Shown in pieces: positions 26,581 to 33,985 of a stretch of 53,228 nt of DNA. The number at the start of each line of letters is the position of its first letter. Positions within the stretch are counted from its first letter, which is position 1. The DNA comes from [Leptolyngbya] sp. JSC-1. Its GTDB lineage: Bacteria; Cyanobacteriota; Cyanobacteriia; Elainellales; Elainellaceae. The notes below the pieces were generated by a model. The model was not told where the DNA came from, searched no databases, and saw only the letters and a program-made list of their open reading frames with translations. Location: assembly GCA_000733415.1 (NCBI GenBank), contig KL662191.1:1181263-1234490 (forward strand), given 5' to 3'. Position numbers and translations under genes: made by a program.

Positions 26581-27237
26581 ATGAATTTTCTGGAGATTCA
26601 ATTTGCACTACGGGGAAAAACGTTGCCTGCGGATCATGGCTATGCGCTCTATTCAGCCGTGAAACAACTGGTTCAACGGTCGGAGGAATCAGCAATTCCC
26701 ATCAATCTTCCAGCAGATGTTCGGCTGTGCAGCATTTCAGGAATTCCAGACAAAGATGGCATGATTTACTTGCATCGTGGTTCGAGAATGCGATTAAGAT
26801 GTCCAGCTGATCAGGTGCAATTTTGGTATCGATTGCTGCAAAATCAGGTACTCGACATTCGCGGGCATTTGATTCGACTGATTCAGCCTCGGTTGACTCT
26901 ACCTCAGCCTAGCGAAACACTGAAATCAAGGCTTGTGACTTTTAAGCTAGAGGCAATCGACCATGCCGAAGTTCCGTACTACTTTTTGGAATCTTGCAAA
27001 AAAGGACTAGAGCGTTTAGAAATCAATGCTCAAGCTTTGATTGACAGCACAACCGAAGGCGATCTAGCACGGCGGACTTTGCAGGTCAAAGACAAGAAAA
27101 TTTTGGGGTATGGCGTGGTTGTGGAAGGACTCAGTGATGAGGATTCGCTAAAGCTGCAATGGCACGGGCTAGGAGGGCGGCAACATTTTGGCTGTGGCTG
27201 GTTCTACCCAGCGCGGGAGGAAGCCAATGTCAGTTAA
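26581..27237 (+). CDS. cas6: Cas6 crRNA-processing endoribonuclease (MYXAN type)
   Basis: A 218-aa Cas6. It has a ferredoxin-like start ('MNFLEIQFALRGKTLPADHGYALYS' split here) and the C-terminal glycine-rich RNA-binding loop 'GLGGRQHFGCGWF'. It should cleave the repeat just 3' of the GCC/GGC hairpin. An AAAGGAG site precedes the ATG. The stop overlaps the cas3 start by 11 nt, implying translational coupling. Confidence 0.92.
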   Translation: MNFLEIQFALRGKTLPADHGYALYSAVKQLVQRSEESAIPINLPADVRLCSISGIPDKDGMIYLHRGSRMRLRCPADQVQFWYRLLQNQVLDIRGHLIRLIQPRLTLPQPSETLKSRLVTFKLEAIDHAEVPYYFLESCKKGLERLEINAQALIDSTTEGDLARRTLQVKDKKILGYGVVVEGLSDEDSLKLQWHGLGGRQHFGCGWFYPAREEANVS

Positions 27238-29443
27238 GCATCAACCCTTACGTCCTAAATTGCTGCTGGCAAAATCGAAGGAACCCCCTTGGAAAGGAGC
27301 GTATACGTTAGCTGGACATACAGCGTCTGTTGTTGAAGCTGTGAGTACGCTAGTTGATGAGTTGGGGAATGGATTAATCAATCAGTTCGGTTTGCAGCAA
27401 AAACGCGAATCGCTACGTGCCACAGCTCGATTAGCCGCATTTCTCCATGATTTGGGTAAAGCCAACGACCACTTTCAAGCTGTTGTTCGCAAGCTGAAGA
27501 ACCCAATCGAGAATCCACAGCTAATGCGACATGAGGCATTGTCGATTTTGCTGGCGTGGGAAATGCGCGATTGGCTCGCAACAGGTGAAGGTGACTTTAG
27601 AATTGCGCTGGCAGCGGCAGGCGGACATCATCTTAAACTCGGCGGTGAGAGCGGCAAACAAACGGATGAGATCGGTCAAATTCGCAACGCTGGAGTCGAT
27701 ACATGGACTAGAGGCGATTGCGTTTTGCTATACACGCATCATCAACACTTCATTGGGCTACTGCGCTACGGACAGAGAGTTTGTGGACTCGATTCTAATC
27801 TTCCTCAAAACCTACCAACAGTCTGGACAATTGCTGACCTCAAACAGCGTCGGCAAATCCTTTTAAAAGAGTTTGCCGCTTGGGATGCTGATCCTCTATT
27901 AACGGCAGTTGTCAAAGCATTGCTTGTGGCAGGCGATACCAGCGGTTCGGCACTACCAGCCAACAATTTAGCCATCAAACCCTGGATTCAAACGCAAATT
28001 CGCTACACGCTGACAGAACCGGAGCTACAGCATGTGGTGGATGAACGATTGCAGGGCGATAAGTTACGTCCCTTTCAAGCGCAACTGGGTAACGCGACCT
28101 CACGGGTAACACTGGCGCGGGCAGGTTGTGGCACGGGCAAAACGTTAGGAGCCTACAACTGGGCGAAACGTCATGCGGTAGGGCGCAAGCTATTCTTTTG
28201 CTATCCCACTACAGGTACGAGCACCGAAGGCTTTCTCGACTATGTTCACGATAAGGTGGATTCAACGTTGCTGCATACTCGCGCCGCCGTGGATCTAGAG
28301 CATCTAGATTTGCATTCAACCGGCGATGAAGATGACCTGGAAACAAAATTAGAATCCTTCAAGGCATGGAGTACCAAGGTCAGCGTTTGCACCGTAGACA
28401 CGGTTCTGGGACTGCTGCAATGCAATCGTCGTCCGATGTATTGTTTTCCAGCGATCGCTCAAGCGGCGTTTGTGTTCGATGAAGTGCATTGCTATGACGA
28501 CAAGTTGTTTGGGGCATTGCTGCGATTCCTGGAGGTCGTAAAAGCACCCATTCTGCTGATGTCGGCATCATTTCTGCCTTGGCAGATAAAAGCGCTTGAA
28601 ACGGCTGTCGGTGAGTCTGTCCAAATGATTCAAGGACCGAAGGAACTGGAGATTCAGCCTCGGTATCAGTTTCATTATGTTGATGCCCTAGACTGGAATC
28701 GAGTCAAGGCTGAGTTTCGGCAGGGCGGCAAGATTCTCTGGGTGTGTAATCAGGTGAATACGGCAATCGCAGTTTATGAGGAGGCTCGACAGCACGGCTT
28801 GAAACCGTTGCTCTATCACAGCCGCTATAAATACGGCGATCGCGTCAATCATCATCGAGACGTAGTGGATCGGTTTAAGCAAGCGGGTCCGGTCATAGCA
28901 ATTGCCACCCAGGTTGCCGAGATGTCGTTGGATTTGTCGGCTACCTTGCTAGTGTCACAAATTGCTGATCCAGCAGGATTGATCCAGCGGCTAGGACGGC
29001 TGAATCGTCGTTATTGTGGTCATGCGCTTGATGCGTTGTTTTATCCTGACGAAAAAGTGGGGTTTCCCTACACACAGGATGAGCTAGATACAGGTACGGC
29101 TCTGATTCAAAGTTTTGGCAAGGAAGTCTGTCAAGCAGATTTGGCACTGTGGCTAGAACAAGCAGCGGTGCAGGGCAACCCTGACCTCGATTCGGTATGG
29201 CTAGATGGCGAGTGGCGCACTTATCCAACCTCGCTGCGGCAAGCAGGCTATACCACGACTGTGGTTCTAGAACAGGATGTGCAAACAATCGAGAAACTGC
29301 CGGCAAAACTACTGCCACGCTACACCGTGCCGTTGGTTGTGAACAGCAAGCAGACCAAAGGTTGGAAAAGATGTCGGGGCTATCCGGTTGCTCCGGCAGA
29401 TGTTTGGGGCTATTCAGCAGAGATTGGAGCATATCCACTGTAA
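27227..29443 (+). CDS. cas3: Cas3 HD nuclease-helicase
   Basis: A 738-aa Cas3. HD nuclease residues: H31 in 'LAGHTAS', H74-D75 in 'FLHDLGK', then 'GGHH'. Helicase: Walker A 'GCGTGKT' (300-306, K305), DEVH box (418-421), 'MSASF', and motif VI 'QRLGRLNRR'. It degrades target DNA after recruitment by the effector. The ATG at 27227 follows a GGGAGGAA site; an in-frame upstream TTG is less likely. Start lies inside the end of cas6. Confidence 0.95.
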   Translation: MSVKHQPLRPKLLLAKSKEPPWKGAYTLAGHTASVVEAVSTLVDELGNGLINQFGLQQKRESLRATARLAAFLHDLGKANDHFQAVVRKLKNPIENPQLMRHEALSILLAWEMRDWLATGEGDFRIALAAAGGHHLKLGGESGKQTDEIGQIRNAGVDTWTRGDCVLLYTHHQHFIGLLRYGQRVCGLDSNLPQNLPTVWTIADLKQRRQILLKEFAAWDADPLLTAVVKALLVAGDTSGSALPANNLAIKPWIQTQIRYTLTEPELQHVVDERLQGDKLRPFQAQLGNATSRVTLARAGCGTGKTLGAYNWAKRHAVGRKLFFCYPTTGTSTEGFLDYVHDKVDSTLLHTRAAVDLEHLDLHSTGDEDDLETKLESFKAWSTKVSVCTVDTVLGLLQCNRRPMYCFPAIAQAAFVFDEVHCYDDKLFGALLRFLEVVKAPILLMSASFLPWQIKALETAVGESVQMIQGPKELEIQPRYQFHYVDALDWNRVKAEFRQGGKILWVCNQVNTAIAVYEEARQHGLKPLLYHSRYKYGDRVNHHRDVVDRFKQAGPVIAIATQVAEMSLDLSATLLVSQIADPAGLIQRLGRLNRRYCGHALDALFYPDEKVGFPYTQDELDTGTALIQSFGKEVCQADLALWLEQAAVQGNPDLDSVWLDGEWRTYPTSLRQAGYTTTVVLEQDVQTIEKLPAKLLPRYTVPLVVNSKQTKGWKRCRGYPVAPADVWGYSAEIGAYPL

Positions 29444-29458
29444 AGGAGGTGATTTGTT

Positions 29459-30931
29459 TTGAGTGAGCTTGTATTGTCAATTTTTGACCCCAACACACTA
29501 TTACCCCACCGAGCCGGGATTGCAGGCTTGGCGCTGGCATTGTCCGTGGTGAACCCAACTGATGCACCGTTGCAGTGGCAGGTGACAGACGATGCCGTGA
29601 CAGTAGCGTGGGAAGGAAGCGATCTGGAAGCGGTGCAATGGCTGCTGCAACAAACCTATCGTGCAGATCAGGGGTATCTGGAAGTGCCTGCCCTCAAACT
29701 GGACGAGCAAGGGCGCTACATCTTCACCGAAGGCGTGATGTCCACGTTTTTGCAGCACAGTAAACAGCGCAATCGCGAGAAACAAACGGTTCCGCTCACA
29801 TTTCTCGTTGAAGAGGATAAGCCGGAAATTCGGATTGATTACCGTCCCGTAATTGATTGCTACTACACCCGTGACATTAAAGAGGCTTTCAACAGTAAGG
29901 GTGCATTCAAACCAGAAATTCCGCTCAAAGGGCATCATCTGCCTGGATTGGTGGAATGTTTTGTCAACGGAGCTTACATAGAATCGCCCACCGGGTTTCT
30001 GGCATTGCTGTTTCTGCCGCTCGCCTGTGGCTATTACCAACTGCCGGGATATCGGTCAGCCTTGGTGATTCCAGAAGTTCGTAACCTAAAGGAATGGGTC
30101 AACCTACGGCGGCGAATGCCGGGACGCACCTATCGCAGTTTTCGTGCCAGCAGTGCTGGGGAATCTGCTTTGCATTTTCTGTTACAGGAAAAGCTGGTAG
30201 AAGATGCTCAGCCATTTCGAGTAGATTATTGCGAAGTGTATCAATTGGGCAATCAGCCCTGGGATGGCAATCAATCCTACCTGAAGCAAGTGGTGCATCG
30301 AGTGCAGGTGAGCGACCAAGTATTGGGCTTGTATGAAATTGCATCTCGACTGCTGCCACCCAGAGTCAAACTTAGGCAGGACGGTAATGGCACATGGCTG
30401 GCAGAATCCAAAGTGCTGGCTTGGATTAGCGACAACCTGATTGCCAACAAATCTTGGTACAACGGTTTTTTTGAGTTTCGCAAAGCAAATCCAATTTATC
30501 CAGAAGATCGAAGAGGACTGATCGTTATGACTGAACACTTAACGCCAGATGAACAAGTGTTGTTTGATGCAGTGCAGGGAGCATTTAGCGCCTATCTGCG
30601 GGATCAAATTCAACAAGCCAACAAACAAGGGCGACCGCTCGACTATGGACAAGTGACCGATAAGGTGATCTATCGCTTGCAGCGTCCGAGCACGCAGCAG
30701 GAATTTGCCACCGCACTGGTGGATTTCCTCAGCCAGTTTCGCAGTAAAGCCGCGAGAGCATCAGGACCGCAAATTTTCTGGTGGCTACATCAGGAAGCAA
30801 ACTGGCGCAAGGCGCGAGATTTGACGCTGCTAGCAATCGCCACCTACAAAGGCAAATCCAAAGAAGAAGAAACCGTAATCGAGCAAGGACTGATCGAAGA
30901 ATCAACCGAAGAAACCGCCAACGTTCTGTAA
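29459..30931 (+). CDS. cas8: Cas8 large subunit (Cmx8/DevT-like)
   Basis: A 490-aa protein matching the position and style of the MYXAN Cmx8/Cas8 large subunit, which recognises the PAM and holds the effector together. No enzymatic motif is seen, as expected. The start is TTG at 29459, decided by a near-perfect AAAGGAGGTGAT site 8 nt upstream and by the absence of an ATG at the right place. It lies 15 bp after cas3. Family assignment rests on context and overall pattern more than on a motif. Confidence 0.82.
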   Translation: MSELVLSIFDPNTLLPHRAGIAGLALALSVVNPTDAPLQWQVTDDAVTVAWEGSDLEAVQWLLQQTYRADQGYLEVPALKLDEQGRYIFTEGVMSTFLQHSKQRNREKQTVPLTFLVEEDKPEIRIDYRPVIDCYYTRDIKEAFNSKGAFKPEIPLKGHHLPGLVECFVNGAYIESPTGFLALLFLPLACGYYQLPGYRSALVIPEVRNLKEWVNLRRRMPGRTYRSFRASSAGESALHFLLQEKLVEDAQPFRVDYCEVYQLGNQPWDGNQSYLKQVVHRVQVSDQVLGLYEIASRLLPPRVKLRQDGNGTWLAESKVLAWISDNLIANKSWYNGFFEFRKANPIYPEDRRGLIVMTEHLTPDEQVLFDAVQGAFSAYLRDQIQQANKQGRPLDYGQVTDKVIYRLQRPSTQQEFATALVDFLSQFRSKAARASGPQIFWWLHQEANWRKARDLTLLAIATYKGKSKEEETVIEQGLIEESTEETANVL

Positions 30932-30963
30932 TTTATTCCACTGATTCAATTAAGGAGATTATC

Positions 30964-31824
30964 ATGTCTATGCATTTGTTTGCCACTATTGTCACCGCCA
31001 CTGCTGTTGCTGCCAACAACCGAGGCGAGGGAGATGGCAGTACCTTGTCAACGCTGCAAAAAATTACTTGTGGCAATGATCAGTACACCACAGTGAGTGC
31101 AGAAGCGATTCGTTGGGGATTACGTGAGTATTTTCAAAACAACAATGAATCTGCTACTAATCGCACCTTTAATCCAGATACGGATAAGTACAGCTTCAAG
31201 AGCGAGCAGTTTAGCGCTGATAAGTACATTGATGATGATTTATTTGGCTACATGGATGCTAAGAAAGGCAGTGACAATAAAGATGCCACAACCAAGCGAC
31301 GTGGCGCATTAGAAATCAGTCGTGCCATCAGCCTTGACCCCTACTGGGGAGACACAGCCTTTGGCTCCAAGGGAGGTGAGAAAGGCAAAACCTCAATCCA
31401 CAGCACCGAAGTCCACTGCACTGCCTATCAGTACACGATTGCCCTCACGCCTGAGAGCTTGAAAGACCCGAACCGAGCGGCATTGGCACTGGATGCAATT
31501 GGAGCCGTGCGGCATGTTGGCGGCAATCATGCCCGCTTTTTGTACGATTTTCGCCCTGAATCGATCGTAATTCGCATCACTGACGATCCCAGCCCTTGGA
31601 TTATGAATTGCTTCAAACGCATGGGTGAATCTGTCGGTTGCCCCAAACTACTTCGTTTGGTCGAAGTAGGTGATGTGAAGGCTAGCGAACTGATCGTAGC
31701 AGGGGAAATTGCCGATACTCCCTACGGGGAAAAGTTAGCAGACTTGGAGGTAAAGGTTTATCGTGGAGTTAAAGAAGCGATCGCGGCAGCCAAGCAAAAG
31801 CTAACGATTTCTCAAACTGCCTAG
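30964..31824 (+). CDS. cas7: Cas7 backbone subunit (DevR family)
   Basis: A 286-aa DevR-type Cas7. The N-terminus 'MHLFATIVTATAVAANNRGE' is characteristic, with the RRM-like strand leading to an Asn/Arg-rich loop; 'GGNHARFLYDF' is a further family pattern. Several copies coat the crRNA guide. The ATG at 30964 follows an AAGGAG site. A longer in-frame upstream reading overlaps cas8 and is not real. The antitoxin gene follows after 16 bp where cas5 would be expected. Confidence 0.92.
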   Translation: MSMHLFATIVTATAVAANNRGEGDGSTLSTLQKITCGNDQYTTVSAEAIRWGLREYFQNNNESATNRTFNPDTDKYSFKSEQFSADKYIDDDLFGYMDAKKGSDNKDATTKRRGALEISRAISLDPYWGDTAFGSKGGEKGKTSIHSTEVHCTAYQYTIALTPESLKDPNRAALALDAIGAVRHVGGNHARFLYDFRPESIVIRITDDPSPWIMNCFKRMGESVGCPKLLRLVEVGDVKASELIVAGEIADTPYGEKLADLEVKVYRGVKEAIAAAKQKLTISQTA

Positions 31825-31840
31825 CTTAGGAGTTTGTCCC

Positions 31841-32077
31841 ATGAGTTCCCTATCTGTTTCTAGCGAAGTCTTGGATGGTATCACCGCTCTAGCCCAGCAG
31901 TTTAACTTGTCCGCTGAGGAGTTTCTGACTCAAATGATTCAGGGCAAGTTGGTCATTATTGACGCTGACGAGCTAGAAGACTTGCTGGATGTGAAAGATG
32001 CCATCTTGGCAGAAGCCGATCCCGAAAACCAAGAACGGGTCAACTGGGAAGACGTTAAGCAGGAGTTGAACCTGTGA
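31841..32077 (+). CDS. Antitoxin of a RelE-type toxin-antitoxin pair
   Basis: A 78-aa acidic protein ('FNLSAEEFLTQMI', then 'DADELEDLLDVKDAI') with a likely N-terminal DNA-binding part and an acidic C-terminal tail that would wrap the toxin. AGGAG precedes the ATG. Its TGA overlaps the toxin GTG by 4 nt (GTGA), the usual coupling of such pairs. It sits inside the cas operon, in the same direction. Confidence 0.82.
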   Translation: MSSLSVSSEVLDGITALAQQFNLSAEEFLTQMIQGKLVIIDADELEDLLDVKDAILAEADPENQERVNWEDVKQELNL

Positions 32078-32469
32078 GCCGTTATCATATTGAGTTTTTG
32101 AAAACGGCTAAAAAGGAACTGCTTAAACTCCCGCAGGATGTTCAACGACGCATTGCAACCAAAATTGACGCCCTTTCAGTTGATCCTTGTCCTCCAGACA
32201 GCAAAAAACTAAAAAACGGGAATGGGCGTCTGAGGATACGAGTGGGAGACTATCGTATCATTTACCGTCTTGAGGAAGACCGGCTGGTCATCTTAGTCAT
32301 CAAAATTGGTCATCGTCGTGACGTTTACAAGCAATCAAGACAAATCAAACAATGCAACTCTACCTCGATTGCCCCTGCACTAGCTTTCCTCGTAGCTTTG
32401 CACGGGACTTTAAAGAAACCTATCGCTATCCACCTCCTTCAACAATTTACGGCTTCTTACTTTCCTTAG
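32074..32469 (+). CDS. relE: RelE/ParE-family toxin with an out-of-frame cas5 tail
   Basis: A 131-aa frame from GTG 32074. Residues 1-88 are a RelE fold: 'YHIEFLKTAKKELLKLP', 'LRIRVGDYRIIYRLEEDRLV', 'IKIGHRRDVYK' (K86), a normal end point for the family. The remaining 43 residues are translated from the 5' end of cas5 in another frame, because no stop occurs at the usual place. RelE toxins cleave mRNA at the ribosome; whether the tail spoils activity is unknown. The pair is an insertion between cas7 and cas5. Confidence 0.85.
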   Translation: MSRYHIEFLKTAKKELLKLPQDVQRRIATKIDALSVDPCPPDSKKLKNGNGRLRIRVGDYRIIYRLEEDRLVILVIKIGHRRDVYKQSRQIKQCNSTSIAPALAFLVALHGTLKKPIAIHLLQQFTASYFP

Positions 32470-33035
32470 TTGGTGAGGAAAATATGATGGAGCATGTGGG
32501 TGTCAAACTGGCAGTCGGCATTATTGGCGACGATCCACCAATTTCCCGCATTGTTCGTAAACAACGCCATCACAAATTTAGTCGTGATCACATGGGCACC
32601 TATCCCACCAGTAAGTTCTCCAAGCCCAATCACCACGAACTGCTAACCGATTTACAGGCAGTGGTTCAGATTGATTCCAGTGAAGAACCAGCAGCCGTAA
32701 AACTGCTTGATCGGGTAGCAATTACCCTCTCCACACCAGCCCAAATTACCCGTTTTGGTGGTCTAAGTTTGGGTGAATCTTGGGCAATGATAAATGGTAT
32801 CCGAACCTATCGAGAAACCGATGGTGATATTCGTTGGTTGGTTAGAGACCTACGTGGGTTGATTGGTTTACCAGTTTGGATCGATCGCCAAACAACACAG
32901 GGAACATTTCAGCGCTTCTCGATTGCTGAACCCGGTGATGCATTTACAGATGCCTGTTGGGTAACCATTCAACCACCCGCAGCACCTGCAAAAGCTGCTA
33001 AAACCAAACGCAGCAAGAAATCGAGCGAATCATAG
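32352..33035 (+). CDS. cas5: Cas5 (DevS-type, MYXAN)
   Basis: A 227-aa Cas5 that would cap the 5' handle of crRNA. The start fits the family: 'MQLYLDCPCTSFPRSFARDF', then 'ETYRYPPPSTIYGFLLSL'. Other patterns: 'TRFGGLSLGESWAMING'. The C-terminus is Lys/Ser-rich. No Shine-Dalgarno sequence precedes the ATG; the first 118 nt overlap the toxin frame, so translation probably depends on ribosomes finishing or re-initiating near relE. The stop is 7 bp before a degenerate CRISPR repeat. Confidence 0.9.
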   Translation: MQLYLDCPCTSFPRSFARDFKETYRYPPPSTIYGFLLSLVGEENMMEHVGVKLAVGIIGDDPPISRIVRKQRHHKFSRDHMGTYPTSKFSKPNHHELLTDLQAVVQIDSSEEPAAVKLLDRVAITLSTPAQITRFGGLSLGESWAMINGIRTYRETDGDIRWLVRDLRGLIGLPVWIDRQTTQGTFQRFSIAEPGDAFTDACWVTIQPPAAPAKAAKTKRSKKSSES

Positions 33036-33042
33036 CGTTTCT

Positions 33043-33079
33043 GTTCATTAAACCTCTGATGCCAGCAGGCGTTGTTCAT
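33043..33079 (+). repeat. Solitary degenerate CRISPR repeat inside the cas operon
   Basis: This 37-nt sequence matches 27 of 36 bases of the array repeat, with one extra A, in the same orientation. Shared blocks are ATTA, ACCT, TGATGCC and AGGCGTTG. The GCC/GGC hairpin stem is intact while the loop changes from GTTA to AGCA, and the 8-nt 5' handle changes from TTGAGCAC to TTGTTCAT. Nothing else resembling a repeat or a second flank is near. It lies just after cas5 and just before the Uma2 gene promoter. It is either a crRNA-like regulatory element or the relic of an older array. Confidence 0.75.
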
Positions 33080-33146
33080 TTCTTTGCAGCTTACCTTGCT
33101 ACACTATAAGCAAATCCTCCGACATGCCAAGTGTAGAGTTGATGCC

Positions 33147-33788
33147 ATGACTGACTCTCAGATCTTGCCCGCTACCGATACCTGGGTGAAAGCGACCTGG
33201 GAAGACTATTTGCAGCAGATCGAGCAGCCGGGCTACGAGAAGGCAAAGGGATACTATCTAGACGGATGGATGCGGATTGAGATGTTACCTGTTGGCAGTG
33301 ATCACGCCGGCGATCATACTCTGGTTATCTTTGCAGTTGGTTTATTTACGACGTTAAAAGGTATTGCTGCTAGAGGTTTAGACAACTGCACCTATCGCAA
33401 AACAGGCAAGCAGGAATGTCAGCCAGATGTTTCCTATTACCTAGGAAAAAATGCCCGTGTTATTCCTAGTGGTACGACAGTAATCGACCTCGATCAATAT
33501 CCGCCTCCAGATTTGGTGATTGAAATTGCCAAAAATAGCATCATCGATGACCGGACCGTTAAGCGCGAACTCTATGAAAGCCTAGGTGTAGCTGAGTATT
33601 GGGTTTTAGATGTCGAGAATGTTCGGATTTTGGCATACGAAATGATTGAACGGGGCAGTCGCCGCATTGATGAATCGCAGGTTTTGCCGAGATTGAAAAT
33701 CGAGACATTGGAACAGGCAATCCGACAGAGTCGCGAGCAGGACCAGTCGCAGGTTGGTGCTTGGTTGATGAGGCAGTTTCAGGCTTAA
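33147..33788 (+). CDS. Uma2-family (PD-(D/E)XK-type) endonuclease-like protein
   Basis: A 213-aa Uma2/DUF820 protein, a family expanded in cyanobacteria. Nuclease-like residues: 'QPDVSYYL', 'PPPDLVIEIA' and the family end pattern 'KRELYESLGVAEYWVLD'. The usual SPS after the EI strand is replaced by AKNS. Upstream is a promoter-like pair TTGCAG (33084) and TATAAG (33105), spacing 15. It stands between cas5 and cas4-cas1 in the cas direction. Cellular substrate of this family is not known. Confidence 0.85.
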   Translation: MTDSQILPATDTWVKATWEDYLQQIEQPGYEKAKGYYLDGWMRIEMLPVGSDHAGDHTLVIFAVGLFTTLKGIAARGLDNCTYRKTGKQECQPDVSYYLGKNARVIPSGTTVIDLDQYPPPDLVIEIAKNSIIDDRTVKRELYESLGVAEYWVLDVENVRILAYEMIERGSRRIDESQVLPRLKIETLEQAIRQSREQDQSQVGAWLMRQFQA

Positions 33789-33985
33789 ATTGCGGTTATT
33801 CTGAAGCTACAAAACGTTGTCAAGCTTGGGACTACAGAAATACACCTGTATTTATTATCCTAAAATCCGTAGGATTACAGGATAGTCGTTTGCGGAATTG
33901 TCCGATGCGTTTCTGTATTGGTTAATCGGTTGGTTAGATATAGTTCGTTATTTTGTTCTTATTATTTTCTCAGAATATTTCTCGT
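33789..33985. other. Spacer before the adaptation genes
   Basis: About 200 bp without a gene. A short dyad (ATCCT...AGGAT at 33859-33877) and AT-rich sequence before 33986 suggest a separate promoter for cas4-cas1 and cas2. Confidence 0.3.
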
